A stretch of DNA of 64,000 bases from Monoplex corrugatus (lineage: Eukaryota > Mollusca > Gastropoda > Littorinimorpha > Ranellidae), in the NCBI GenBank assembly GCA_030674185.1, contig JAPXFY010000022.1, forward strand, positions 36,659,040-36,723,039. The letters are read 5' to 3'. Position numbers and translations under genes: made by a program. This document shows positions 35,905-46,871 of this stretch, piece by piece. Numbering within the stretch: the first letter of the stretch is position 1; each line of letters begins with the position of its first letter. The notes under the pieces were generated by a model that did not search any database, was not told where the DNA came from, and worked only from the letters and a program-made list of their open reading frames with translations.

Positions 35905-38900
35905 AGAATATGGCATTGGTTGCCGTTATTTTGGAAAATGACAAAATTTGAGTCACTCATACATCTATATTTCCATAGATGACGATGATAATGATGATGA
36001 TAATGTGAAATATGAGACAAATAACTGTTGAAATCATCAATAGTTGTGTCAACTTACTATAGCCACTAACAATGCCATAGATCAATAATAACACACCATA
36101 GATATGAATAATAATTTAGCTCACTGTATGTACAGTGGCACCTCAAGATACGAACGTCTCGCCATACGAGCAATTCAGGTTACGAGCACAAAATACTTGG
36201 AAAATTCGCCTCGGTATTCAAGCATTCCTTCGAGTTACGAGCGACATTGTGGTTACTTCACGTGCTTCCCGCCGCTGCATCCCGCTCTCAGTGAGCGTTG
36301 TTCTCTCGTAGCGGAAGCATCTCTGCGTTCATTTGCGCTTTTCAGTGTTTTTGTGGTTTACTTGAAGACATTTTGTAACCCGCGATGTCGTCCAAGAAGA
36401 TGGTTGCTAAGGATAGTGCTGCAAAGAGGAAGAAGGATATAATTTCCATAGAATTGAAGGAGGAGATCATAGAAAAACACTTTAATTCTGCATAAAATAC
36501 CATGTTAATTGATTTTTATATTGATATTTTTGGGGTGTGGAACGGATTAATTGGATTTCCATTATTTTCAATGGGGAAATTCGTTTCGAGATATGAGTTT
36601 TTCACGATACGAGCTACGCCATGGAACGAATTAAATTCGTAATCCGAGACAGATATAAATGATAACAGATTTGTACACCACCAAGATACCAATGATAACA
36701 TAGAAATTTTTTATTAGTCTATTTTTATAGTTTCAGTTTTGCGCAATTTTGATAAACTGCTTGTTAGATGACTTGTCAGTTGATTACTTATAATTTTGTA
36801 ATTTTCTAATAACAAGTTTGCCACAGATTTGAATATAAGTCAGTTGAATGACACAAGTTATTTAGCACTGTGTGCTGGCAAAACCCGATGCATAACCAGG
36901 CGTTCGTGTCACAAAGTGGGAAAGAACTTGGTGCCTGTTTCTCAGTCCACGGAGGAAGACAAGTAAGTGCGTCTGACAATGCAGGGGAGGCAATCTTTTC
37001 CCGCCTTGTCGCTAAGTAGCGTGCCGGTATGTCCGAACAAAGCTCTGTTTATTAATGATGCTTTCTGGTTTACTGTTCACAGGCTGGCTGGCTCTTGTAA
37101 TAGAGTGGTGAACTCAAGGTCTGTTACCTGAACCGCAGTTCAAGTCTGCAGCATAAAAACTGGATTGTTGGCACCAATCGTTTTGGTGGTGTCACTGTCA
37201 GCTTCTTGCTTCATTGGTCCTCTTCCCTCCACTTCCACAACCTTCCAGTCAATAGTCCGTTGCGTTAACCACTACACCACGGCGACTGGTCGGTGTGAGA
37301 AGAAGGTTAATTGTCAAAATGAAAATCGGTCACCTACAACATTCGGTTTACCTTGGCGAAGAGACTAAAAATCAAGGAGAGATTCAAATTCAGGATGAAA
37401 CATACAATCAGTCAAGTTGTTAGTGCTGCTAGGAGATGGGTGATTGAGGCAGGAAAAGATGACAGTCTGACCAGAGGTGTTGAGAATGATTTTCAGAGCT
37501 TTAAAAGACAAATGTGGAAATAGAAGGGCTTGGCTGACGGATAGAGATGATTCTAAGATATCTCTGTACAGGACAGCAAGACCACCTCCTAAAGAAGGGC
37601 GTGTGAAGGATTTTATTTTGTAGCCAGGTGGAGTGAGTTGTTTTATCTTAGGTTCATGACTATGACTTTTCAACCAAGTTTCTGTTATTTGAAACTACAT
37701 CAAAATTATGTTCAGTGATATAATCAGCAATATGGTCATTTGTTATGAGGACAGACAGAGTGGGCATTAAATAAACACACTGTCAAACTGTCAAAGGATG
37801 GAGAAAAGTCAGGTAATGCGGACGAAAAATCACATCGCTGGATGGGTGCTGTTGGAGAGGGTGGAGATAGAGATGGAGACCCACGCGTTGAGGGCAGCAG
37901 CAAAGAAGGAAAGGAGTTATCTGAAGTGGATTTACGTAGAGCACGAACTTTCCTTTCGCCACCTCCATACGATTTGCACTGTGGAAGATTACGACCAATG
38001 TTCAGAGTTTTCAAATGCTTGGCAATTTCAGGGTCAAGGTTCAGATGTGCCAAGCAAGGATGCGTTCTTGCTCCAATACTCTTCATCTTCCTTTTTAGCA
38101 TGATGCTTCTTTCTGCCTTTAAAGACTTAGATCCAGGCATTCAGATCACATACAGGACAGATGGAGGTATCTTCAATACTCAACACCCGAAAGCAAAGAC
38201 GAAAGTCACTAAATCACCTGTTCGTGACCTCCTATATATTGATGACTGTGCTGTCGTTGTCCACTTGGGGGATGATCTTCAAAGACTTACAGATTCTCTG
38301 TCTGCGGCCACTAACCGCTTTGGACTTACAATAAGCATCAAGAAGACTGAAGTGATGTTTCAACCTGCAAAAGGATCAACAGCAAATATGCCTGAAAGAA
38401 AGATCGAGAGAAAGGTCCTTAAGATGTTGACTCCTTCACCTATCTTGGTAGCAGTCTCTCCTCTTCCAACAGTCTCGATAAGGAGGTATCCAACCGCATC
38501 GCTAAGGCAAGTGCTTCCTATGGCAGACTCCACAAGCGAATATGGAACGAAAGGGGCTTGAAACTGGAGACGAAGTGCGCAGTATACAGAGCAGTAGTCC
38601 TGACTGCATTGCTGTATGGATACGAGTCCCGGACTCTCTACCGTAGGCATGCTGCTAGATCAGTTTCACCAGTGCTGCCTCCGACGTATCTTAAACATCA
38701 AGTGGTACAACAGAGTCTCAAACGTGAATGAAATTTTGCAAGCCCAGATACCAAGCGTAGATGCACTGCTAACACAGTCTCAGCTAAGATGGTCTGGACA
38801 TCTGTTGTGCATGCAGGATAACAGGTGTCCAAAGCAGCTCTTCTACGGTGAACTGACAGAGTGCCATCGACCAAAAGGACGGCCAAAACTTCGCTGCAAA

Positions 38901-40393
38901 GACACCCTGAAAAAATCCCACCATCTTCTTTTTTTTCTTTTTCGTGCTTGCATCTATTTTGTTTGCAGATGAAAATGGATTTTTTCTCATGATTTTGCTG
39001 GGGACAACTCTGTTGTTGCCGTGAATTCTTTATGTGCTGTAAGTGCATGATTCTGATTCTTTGTTTTACATGAAAGACTAGCATCCAGACCGCCACTCAG
39101 AGCCTGGTGCAGGGAGAAGATTGATCCCCACCAACTAGGACTTGTCTTGTCTTGTGATGGGAGGTAGTGACCTGTCTTGTGATATGAGGTAGTGACTTGT
39201 CTTGTGATGGGAGGTAGTGACCTGTCTTGTGATATGAGGTAGTGACTTGTCTTGTGATGGGAGGTAGTGACCTGTCTTGTGATGGGAGGTAGTGACCTGT
39301 CTTGTGATGGGAGGTAGTGACCTGTCTTGTGATATGAGGTACTGACTTGTCTTGTGATGGGAGGTAGTGACCTGTCTTGTGATGGGAGGTAGTGACCTGT
39401 CTTGTGATGGGAGGTAGTGACCTGTCTTGTGATGGGAGGTAGTGACTTGTCTTGTGATGGGAGGTAGTGACCTGTCTTGTGATGGGAGGTAGTGACCTGT
39501 CTTGTGATGGGAGGTAGTGACTTGTCTTGTGATGGGAGGTAGTGACCTGTCTTGTGATGGGAGGTAGTGACCTGTCTTGTGATGGGAGGAAGTGACCTGT
39601 CAACTGTAGCATGTAAGTCAAGTTGTCTGTGGGTAGGTCCCACATGTCGTGGAAGTTCAGTCAGGGCCCTATCTGGATTGGTCACATCCTCAGCAGGTGC
39701 TATGTTCACCAGGCCCCACACTGTGTATCATAAAATCATCAGAGCGACGTGAAAAATGTCCCCAGTTCTGCGGTCCTTCATACTGTTACCATGTCGTGAC
39801 CTCATTTCGGGCTTCCTTTGGTGCTTCTGTATATTTGATAAATTCAGCTTGGGGTTTTGGCTCACAGGAGATGTTGCTGTAGATGGCTGTGGCTGTGTTC
39901 TTAACAAGGAGTGTTCATTCACTTTGGTTGTGCCACTCAACGTTTACAGACGTTAGTGGAGGAATAGTAGGCAGTGATTTGCCTGTTAGATCAGAAATGG
40001 CACTGTTGAACTCCGCTTAAGTGACTCATTTGGTTGCCATGGATTCCGTGATTTTGGGACTTTGAAGTTCGACTGAACGAACTTGTGTGTAGAGGAATCG
40101 GATTGACCAGCATGAGGTCTACAGCATGCCACTAGAGCAGTGAAGAAGATAGGACAGGGGGGAAAGTGAAAAGTATTTTTCAAAGAACAGTAATTTCAAA
40201 CGATTGTAAGACAACAGCAAAGACAACACAGTGTCACTGACTGTAATGCCAGTTCTGGACAGGGCCTCCATGAGCATCAGCAGACGCGGCACATACTTGT
40301 TGGTGAATCTGCGTACACACCTCGAACCCACATACGTCTGTACGTTGGTGACGCGGTTTCGGATGAAGCAGAGGTAGCGTAGTCCACTGCGTC
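35445..40393 (-). CDS. Unrecognised gene nested in the SVOP-like intron: two C-terminal exons
   Basis: Two minus-strand exons fit together. Exon n-1 is 40393-40242: acceptor TGTTTAG, donor GTCAGT, two bases of a split codon then 50 codons, ending in phase 0. The last exon is 35750-35445: acceptor GTGTCCTCAG, 101 codons, stop TAA at 35447-35445. Exon n-1 reads [20 protein letters not shown]...[20 protein letters not shown]. The last exon is basic and ends [20 protein letters not shown].. to AYK. Codon third positions are strongly G/C, unlike the AT-rich surroundings, which supports real coding. No transmembrane segment or catalytic motif is evident and I do not recognise the family. An alternative reading of the last exon (a short exon 35750-35694 with a GTGAGA donor) is possible but leaves a poorer frame downstream. 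Upstream exons lie beyond 40393 and were not identified. Confidence 0.7.
35757..35902. repeat. (CA)n microsatellite beside splice acceptor
   Basis: CA repeat with an interruption at 35806-35838. On the minus strand it is GT and runs up to the CCTCAG acceptor of the terminal exon of the unrecognised gene. Confidence 0.94.
36133..36650 (+). mobile_element. Internally deleted pogo/Tigger-type DNA transposon
   Basis: The left end, CAGTGGCACCTCAAGATACG, is preceded by TA (36131-36132). It continues with repeated TACGAGC motifs typical of Tigger/pogo termini in invertebrates. The right end (about 36560-36650) is the inverted counterpart, with TCGTTTCGAGATATGAG, ACGATACGAGC and ATTCGTAATCCGAG. The outermost bases of the right terminus are degenerate, so the exact end and its TA are uncertain. 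Between the ends, 36385-36495 encodes a 36-residue start of a transposase-like protein (MSSKKMVAK...[11 protein letters not shown]) resembling the basic N-terminus before the CENP-B-type DNA-binding domain; the rest is deleted. This is a non-autonomous remnant. Confidence 0.72.
36385..36495 (+). pseudogene. Tigger/pogo transposase N-terminal remnant
   Basis: 36 codons from ATG to TAA. Rich in Lys and Ser, with [19 protein letters not shown] resembling the start of the helix-turn-helix domain of pogo-like transposases. The stop follows an internal deletion. 36650-37080 holds no gene I can support. Confidence 0.55.
37080..37295 (-). repeat. Degraded tRNA-derived SINE
   Basis: On the minus strand, 37291 downward reads CGCCGTGGTGTAGTGGTTAA followed by CGC, a clear box A region (TGTAGTGGTTAACGC). 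It then has ACTGGAAGGTTGTGG, a decayed box B region. The SINE body runs to about 37080. The assignment rests on the box A arrangement; the 3' limit is approximate. Confidence 0.55.
37365..38040 (-). pseudogene. L2/CR1-like LINE 5' part with endonuclease domain fragment
   Basis: Minus strand: about 38040-37740 encodes a basic Pro/Ser-rich lead followed by [16 protein letters not shown] (family: ..NA.S..NK, start of the APE-type endonuclease). 37673-37365 encodes [23 protein letters not shown], a typical APE-endonuclease stretch (GGGLAVLYR). Stops occur between the two. It is cut off by the plus-strand LINE at 38045. Confidence 0.75.
38045..38935 (+). pseudogene. LINE reverse transcriptase fragment, C2H2-tailed family
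   Basis: 38045-38380 encodes [20 protein letters not shown] and [19 protein letters not shown] (catalytic YIDD for YADD), then [15 protein letters not shown]. After frameshifts, 38655-38930 encodes [37 protein letters not shown] and [13 protein letters not shown]. The C-terminal finger is missing. It abuts the opposite-strand L2 piece. Confidence 0.82.
39143..39603. repeat. 25-bp minisatellite, about 18 copies
   Basis: Units CTTGTGATGGGAGGTAGTGA plus CCTGT or CTTGT; some have GATATG for GATGGG. Because 25 is not a multiple of three, the minus-strand reading cycles through a 25-residue peptide repeat; this is an artefact. 39605-40240 has no supportable gene. Confidence 0.95.
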
Positions 40394-40839
40394 CTAAACA
40401 CAGACAGACAGGTATCAGGCAGAGCAATGGATTTCACTGTCCTTTAATAGTATAAGTTTAATAACGAGCGACATTGTTCGGAACTTGGGTGTCATACAAA
40501 TAAAGCAATAAATAAGCAAATGAGTAAAAACACATATCAGACCAAAGATGTTGTGGGAAGGGAGCGAGGTAATGCAGTCCTTAACAATGTTCACATGAGC
40601 TCATCTGTCCCTCCCTGTTCTATCTTCCCACGCTCTGAACAGTGTCAGATAAACAAACAAAAATACATATAAATACTCGAGCTACTGTAACTTAACATAT
40701 GAGAAACTCTTCCATTAGTACTAAATTTATCAGCCCTACTACTACTACTACTATTACGACTACTAATACTGTAACTACTTCTAACCTCCAATTTTTTCAT
40801 TGTATTAAAAAAATAATACACGCTGATTCTTTTAGACGA

Positions 40840-41180
40840 CGGCATCTTCGTAAAATTATATAAGGCACTTGCCACATCTCATCTATATTATGGAAACGCC
40901 TTATGATACCCACAATTTAAAAGACCAGAACTACAGTAGAAAAGGTCCAAGAAGCGTTGTTAAAGTGTTAAAAGGAATGCAAACAAATGACGTAGCAAGA
41001 AAGGCTTAAAATACTTTGACTTACCATCTCCGCAAAGTAGAAGACTGATGGGAGATCTTGTTATTTTGAAAATGATAGACCGGATTAATGATGTTAACGT
41101 CACTGAGCTATCTGTGATGATTGAATATATCAGATGAAACCAAAAGTAATGAAAACAAGTTATACACAACATACAGCGAA
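40840..41180 (+). pseudogene. Non-LTR RT C-terminal fragment (CR1/Jockey-like)
   Basis: The plus strand gives TTVEKVQEALLKC (family: VEKVQRRATKLV), QERLKYFDLPSPQSRRLMGD (family: RLK.LNLPSLE.RR.RGDL) and VILKMIDRIND, in broken frames. This is a typical C-terminal motif set of CR1/Jockey-like elements. Confidence 0.65.
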
Positions 41181-41354
41181 ACAGACACATAGATTTACAT
41201 TAATAATTCAGTCGCATGGCACCGGAATGCACACCTGTTCACAAAAAAGCACTTAATCCATAGAGTGAAATTGGAACAAAAGAAACTGTTTAGTTCACTT
41301 TTAGATTATTTCCTAATTTCTTTCTTTGTGCCATATAACGATCTTCCAAGATCA

Positions 41355-41700
41355 ATACAGTCCTGGTCTGTCTATGCACAGATGACTGTTTCTTGCACAG
41401 AGAAATACAAGTCCACCGAGATCACTTAATTCTTGAAAATGATCTACAACAACAACAACAACCCCCACCATCACCAGACAGGAAAATTGCGCCCACAAAA
41501 TATGGGGGATGCAGTTCAGTACCCCCAAATGCTTCAGTGGAACAGACAAATCGTCCACCCATATATATGTTTAACAACTGCATTCTTCAACAAGTCGCCA
41601 CCCACCCATATCTTGGCGTACACATTTTGACAAGTTCTGTTTTGGGGCCTGTGCTCTTGGCATGCTCTACAACCATTCAGCTCTGTTGTTAAACAATCAG
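41355..41700 (+). pseudogene. Non-LTR reverse transcriptase palm fragment
   Basis: LVCLCTDDCFLHREIQVHRD fits the catalytic block L.ADDCLLYREI (here TDD). About 41555-41640 encodes FNNCILQQVATHPYLGVHI (family: L....L..V...KYLGV). Internal sequence is deleted and replaced by a CAA expansion (41440-41465). Confidence 0.68.
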
Positions 41701-41874
41701 GAGCACTCTTTTATTATTTGATGATGACTGACTATTGCACCACTCTGCTTTCCCACGAGACACTCCAAGCATTGTTAGAGAAATTAAGTGCACTATTGAG
41801 AAAAAATTAATAATGATAATATTTTTCAATAATAATGTAATAATAATAATAATGATAATAACAAAATAATAATG

Positions 41875-42420
41875 ACATTCATATGGCACCAAAACTAGAT
41901 ATACACATCAAATCAAAGCGTGTACTGTCACCATTCACCAAAGTATTCATTGGCAATGACAAAAACTCAAGGGTACAAATCGCACACAGGTGGGAGGGGG
42001 AGGATAGGAGGGGAGTGGGAAAAAGGGTGGGCACACAGAGGGGGAAATCACTGCTGGACAAAAAAGTAGTCTTCAAGTTGGGCTTGAAGGAAGACAGAGT
42101 GTGACTGTCCAATAGACAGGGGAAGCTCGTTCCAACTGTATGGACCAGCCCCAGAAAAACAGTGGCGACCGACGGTGGAACGTCTGTATTGAAGAATTTG
42201 TAAACAAATAGTATCAGAAGCAGAACGATGAGTTTGGGCGAGGGTGTACATTTGAAGGTGTGACAAAGATAAATAGGTGCAGTGCCATTGATATAGCTGT
42301 AGCATAATAGCAACAAATACATTGATACAGCTGTAGCATAATAGCAACAAATACATTGATACAGCTGTAGCATAATAGCAACAAATACATTGATTTCCCT
42401 ATGAAATTATTTGACAAACA
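41875..42420 (-). pseudogene. L2/CR1-like LINE 3' end, interrupted by a 34-bp repeat
   Basis: Minus strand, 42240-42050: RSASDTICLQILQYRRSTVG and AGPYSWNELPLSIGQ (family: LRSASD..LL.IPR....T.G.RAFS..GP..WN.LP). The 3' UTR reaches an (AAT)n-type tail at 41815-41875. Three tandem 34-bp units (42288-42393) sit within the coding part. Confidence 0.72.
42288..42393. repeat. 34-bp tandem repeat, 3 copies
   Basis: GATACAGCTGTAGCATAATA followed by GCAACAAATACATT, repeated three times inside the L2-like remnant. Confidence 0.92.
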
Positions 42421-42449
42421 GGAAACCAGTGGAGAAAGTGAAGCAGTGG

Positions 42450-42476
42450 GGTGGGGGGGGGGGGGGGGAGGGGAGG
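42450..42476. repeat. Poly-G tract
   Basis: Run of G with few interruptions. 42480-43990 has no supportable gene; a GT/GC microsatellite lies at 42770-42850. Confidence 0.88.
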
Positions 42477-43996
42477 AGATTGCCTGGATGAAAACAAATA
42501 AAAAATGAATTAAGAAAAATCAACTGAATGGTTGATTGATGTGATTGGCTAATTTCTTTCTATTATTTTTGATAAAACAAAAGATGGAACTTTTATTGTT
42601 TTAAGCGTGTTTGTTGTTGTGAGACTCAGTTGCGTGACTAGATTCTTGACACTGTTGTTATTATTGATGACTGTTATTAGTGTTAATGTCTATCATACAC
42701 TATGCTTATAGTTAATTATACTACATTGATATATGGACCCAGTAACCTCCCCCTGCATTCTTTGTTGCGTGTGTATGTGTGTACATGTGTTTATGTTTAT
42801 GTTTGCGTGTGTGTTTGTGCGTGCGTGCGTGCGTGCACGTGTGTGTTTCCATGTGTATGTATTTGAAATACTTACATTCATCAAATGATTTCACATATTT
42901 CGTCTCATACAATATATTTTGTGGACTAGTAATAGTATTAGTAAAACTATGAAGTATTCTGATACCATGTGTCGTGATCTGTCGTTATTTATGATGAAAT
43001 GGATATGTTTATACTGCATTCGTGTATGTATCCAACTACATTTGTACTGCATTAATGTATGGGTGTAGCAATTCCCCCTCCCCCTCCTTATTTATGTCAA
43101 GTGGGACGATTATGCCTTGTCTGTCATGTACAGTGGCAATCACAATTCTATTTATTATTACTACAAATTTCAAACGACCTATACAGAAACTTTCATACGA
43201 CACACATTTGCAAAAAGGCCATCAAAACAATAGGCTAGATTTTTCCATGCCGTAGCTTGCAACACTGTACATAGGGACTCAAAAGGATAATATAGGGCCT
43301 ACTAAATACTCGTTATATCAGTTCTCGAATAGTAACCACAGTATGGGAATCCTACTACATAAAATGACGTTGACTGCCTTGAATGAGTTGAAATGTGACA
43401 GCGTGATTCATAATTGATAACTATAGGCCTACCTCCAGAGGCGGCGGTTGCATAACCCAACTGCTCTAAGGTCTTACTAGACAAGCTCGAAGATCGTATC
43501 TAAAGATGATTTGTATATAACTATATACAAAGTGGCTGAGGGGCTTGTGCCGGTTATTCTTGTACACAGTTTCATCGCACCGGTGGACAGGAATAAATGG
43601 AGAGTACAAGTACAACCAAACACATTTACCAATAGTACGACAGAAAACCTCATCAGCAAACTGTGTTAGAAATAGTTAAAGCATTTAAGATCCCTACGAC
43701 TAGTTCTACTTGTACCGGTACTAGATCTACTACTATTTTTACTGACCACACGGGCAGATCAGATCTCTTCTCCGTCCGGCATCTCGCACCTCGATCAGTC
43801 CCCACTGCCGAAATACTGACGATTTGTCTAAGCCTTTACCGGAACTGTACTTCCTTAAGAACTTGACCAAGTTTTCCTTTGACTGTTTAGCCATGGTACA
43901 CGTCGTCACCTAGTGGTCCAGCCGTTGTCAGCAGCAGTGATCCAGGCAGTGTCCGAAGTCCAGGCAGTAACAAACTGTGTTTGGCAAGTCACGTAT

Positions 43997-44205
43997 TGAC
44001 GTCAAACTGGCAAATTGTCATCCGATGTGACGTATTTTGAAGATATAAGCTCAATTTTGCGTCACACTGAAAATGAACCAATTTCAGTGGTTGCGTCATT
44101 GTGAGCGTGGCATACACAGACATCCTATATATAGACTGCGCACGCCTGTGTGCGAACGTTGAGGCGAAACGGCCCCACAGCGAGCTGCAAATGGCCGCCA
44201 TGTTG
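43997..44205 (+). promoter_or_regulatory. TATA-type promoter candidate (block A)
   Basis: Ordered elements on the plus strand: a CRE-type TGACGTCA (43997-44004), CCAAT (44078-44082), two GCGTCA half sites nearby, TATATATAG (44126-44134), a GC-rich NRF1-like TGCGCACGC (44137-44145), and a YY1-type site in AATGGCCGCCATGTTGG (44190-44206) about 60 bp downstream of TATA. A 22-bp stretch around the TATA box recurs on the minus strand at 48331-48352 with one mismatch. A short frame begins at the YY1 ATG (44191) and stops after 20 codons; no gene is proven downstream. These are motif matches only. Confidence 0.5.
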
Positions 44206-44302
44206 GAGACCTACCAGCGCTCAGCTGCCTGTTGTTTACGGCAAGGCTGTTAAAATATTTTTTTTAAAAGAAATCTCAGTTGACCCATTATTAGCTTGGG
44301 TG

Positions 44303-44303
44303 T

Positions 44304-44377
<74 letters not shown>

Positions 44378-44466
44378 TGTGTAAAGTTTGGCCCTCTCTT
44401 CCTCACACACAAACACCACACGCACGGGCACGCACACACGCACACGCACACGCACGCACGCACACG

Positions 44467-44546
<80 letters not shown>
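44303..44546. repeat. (GT)n then (CA)n inverted dinucleotide arrays
   Basis: GT from 44303-44384, spacer, then CGCA/CA from 44404-44546. The two arms are complementary and could form a large hairpin. 44550-45018 has no supportable gene. Confidence 0.94.
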
Positions 44547-44548
<2 letters not shown>

Positions 44549-45016
44549 CAAACACAGAGATTCATGATTCACGTATTATGATATTTATTCTGAAAAAGAC
44601 CAAAGTCTCTTACTTAAGGGGGAACATGGGCTGAACAGCAAAAGTAAATGAACAAAGAAAATGGGGTAAGCGTCCTGACCCATAAGCGAAATACTTTGAC
44701 AATTATAACAAATCAGATCAAAGAAATTGATTGCAGCTAGCGTCAACATTAAGCATGTAACACATTCATGGTATGTATTCTGATCAGTCCTATTCAGTTG
44801 TATGTGGCCAGATTACAAACAGCAGACGCCATACTCCACGACACGAGTAAATTCAATCTGACACTGTAAAAGTTATATGGATTATTGTAACACTTTTGGC
44901 TGAAGATGTTTTTCTCTGCAGTAGTTTTACTCTGAGATCTCTTAAAGCTGGACAACACAACAAGAATTGCACTTTGTCTTTCTGTGATGTTTTCCATAAA
45001 CGACATAGATATTCAC

Positions 45017-45018
<2 letters not shown>

Positions 45019-45086
<68 letters not shown>
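45019..45086. repeat. (GA)n microsatellite
   Basis: Pure GA run of about 68 bp. Confidence 0.96.
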
Positions 45087-45087
<1 letters not shown>

Positions 45088-45267
45088 CAAATAATTTACG
45101 TGTAAATAAATTCCATTTAGATATCATAAAAATGCAAGTTCTCTCTTTTTTTTTACCTTTTTTGTTTTTTTGTCTAGAGATGAAGAAGTTAACAACGTGC
45201 TTGCAATATTTCTATACAAATGTCAAAAGAGACTAGGAAAAACTGCATCACAAGCATAAGTCATATA

Positions 45268-45294
45268 CACTACGCACAAAAAGTTAAGGATCAC
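45268..45294. repeat. Tc1 terminal inverted repeat, left
   Basis: Begins CACTACGCACAAAAAG after TA; differs from the right repeat at positions 1, 2 and 6. Confidence 0.93.
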
Positions 45295-45509
45295 TTGCAC
45301 AAAAATTCATAACTTTCAAAATAAGAAAGCCAATGCGTTGAAGTTTGGCAAACATTTAATTCCATGCTTTAGTGATAACGATACACAATTGCCTTCAATT
45401 TCGAGCAATCGTTTGGTGTGTACATTTGATCAAAGTGGGTACGTATCGAAATTTGATTTCCCAAAGTCATTGAAATCACAAGACAGGGCATTCTGATGCT
45501 CCCAAAAGT

Positions 45510-46538
45510 TCAGTAATGCGTGTAACCGCCATGGCTGTTCTGGCACTCGACGCAGCGAGTCCTCATCGAGTTGACCAGGTTGGTGAAGATCCTCTGTGGA
45601 AGCGCCTGCCACTCAGCCTGCAGCATCTGGTAGAGGTGTTGGGCATCCCTGGGAGGGGGGTGGTTGCTCCTCACTTTGCGATCCAGCTCATCCCAGAGGT
45701 TCTCAATCGGGTTGAGATCGGGACTGCATGCTGGCCACTCCATTCTGTTGACTCCAGACTGCTGCAGGAAGTTGTTGACCACCCTTGCCCTGTGGGGGCG
45801 AGCGTTGTCATCCTGGTAGACAGCCGTCGGTCCAATCTGCTGCAGTGTAGGCGCAGCCAGCGGTCGAAGGATCTCATCCCGGTATCGGAGGCCAGTCAGG
45901 TTACCCTGTACATGATACAAGGGTGTTCTGTGGTGAAGGCTGAAGGCCCCCCAGACCATTACAGAACCTCCACCAAAGGCCACCTTTTCTTGGACAGTGG
46001 TGTCAATAAAGCGTTGCCCTGGGCGCCTCCAGACCCTCAGTCGGCCGTCGTTGTGGTTCATGGTGAAGCGTGATTCATCACTGAACAGGACCTGGGACCA
46101 TTGCTGACGTGTCCACCTCACGTGACGTCTGCAGAAGGCGCGGCGTGCTGCCCTATGGGCTGGAGTTAAGCGTGGCCGTACAGCTGGGCGACGAGAACGG
46201 AGGTTAAACCCATGAAGGCGGTTCCGTATGGTCTGCTGGCTGATGTTGATGTTAGTAGCCACCCTCAGCTGCCTTCGAATGATGCTGGAAGAGGCTGTTC
46301 TTGTCTGCAGGGCTTGTCGTTCAATGAGACGATCTTCACGTGGGTTTGTCTTCTTCGGTCGACCAGATCTGCGTCTTTCATGGACCCTCCCAGTGGCTGT
46401 GAAGCGTTGAATCAGTCTGACAATGACCGAGATGGACACCTGAAGTCGCCTGGCCACTTCTCGCTTGGGAACACCATCTTGGAACCATGCAACAGCTCGT
46501 CCCTTCTCAAACTCGCTCAATTTTCGTCGTGGAGGCAT
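45510..46538 (-). CDS. Tc1-like DD34E transposase, intact
   Basis: 342 codons from ATG at 46538 (MPPRRKLSEFEKGRAV) to a stop at 45510, the normal Tc1 length. The frame is open 36 codons further upstream, but similarity to Tc1 proteins begins at this ATG. Residues 1-55 and 65-115 form the paired-like helix-turn-helix DNA-binding region, joined by an AT-hook-like GRPKK at 59-63. The catalytic triad is complete: D154 (FSDESRF), D244 (YQDDNARPH) and E279 (SPDLNPIENLWDEL), with exactly 34 residues between the second D and the E (DD34E). The glycine-rich GGGSVMVWG (189-197) is also present. The enzyme would cut at the TIRs and insert at TA. No stop or frameshift is seen, so the copy is potentially active or very recently active. 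Base composition is more GC-rich than the flanks. Confidence 0.95.
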   Translation of the reverse strand: MPPRRKLSEFEKGRAVAWFQDGVPKREVARRLQVSISVIVRLIQRFTATGRVHERRRSGRPKKTNPREDRLIERQALQTRTASSSIIRRQLRVATNINISQQTIRNRLHGFNLRSRRPAVRPRLTPAHRAARRAFCRRHVRWTRQQWSQVLFSDESRFTMNHNDGRLRVWRRPGQRFIDTTVQEKVAFGGGSVMVWGAFSLHHRTPLYHVQGNLTGLRYRDEILRPLAAPTLQQIGPTAVYQDDNARPHRARVVNNFLQQSGVNRMEWPACSPDLNPIENLWDELDRKVRSNHPPPRDAQHLYQMLQAEWQALPQRIFTNLVNSMRTRCVECQNSHGGYTHY

Positions 46539-46871
46539 TGTCAGATCAGGCCTACTACTGGTGGAATGTCTTCTTATAAAGCCAAGCAAGAGACAGTATC
46601 TCACACATAAACAGCAGTGCTTGCACGTGCATAATGGTTTTTCCATCTGGCTTGTGCAATGTGTTCAGGCAGAACGGTCCAAAACAAGGTCCTTTTTCGC
46701 AAGTTTCCGCTTTTCCGTTTGCGGCCAAGCTCAGTAGTAGAGAATCCCGTGCAATTTTCGCACTAACACAACATCGCCCACTTACAGCTGAACAAGAATT
46801 CATAACAATTTGGCTGGACTGAGAAATAAATAACAGTAGCGAACTGAGTTTATTACGCACCTGTTTTCATA

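Noticed and set aside
37842..38040. Plus-strand extension of the RT frame upstream of 38045
   Set aside because: The minus-strand reading matches an L2-like ORF there, while the plus reading has no RT similarity before AKQGCVLAP.
45516..46073. Plus-strand open frame of 185 codons opposite the Tc1 transposase
   Set aside because: Shadow of the transposase gene; no independent similarity.
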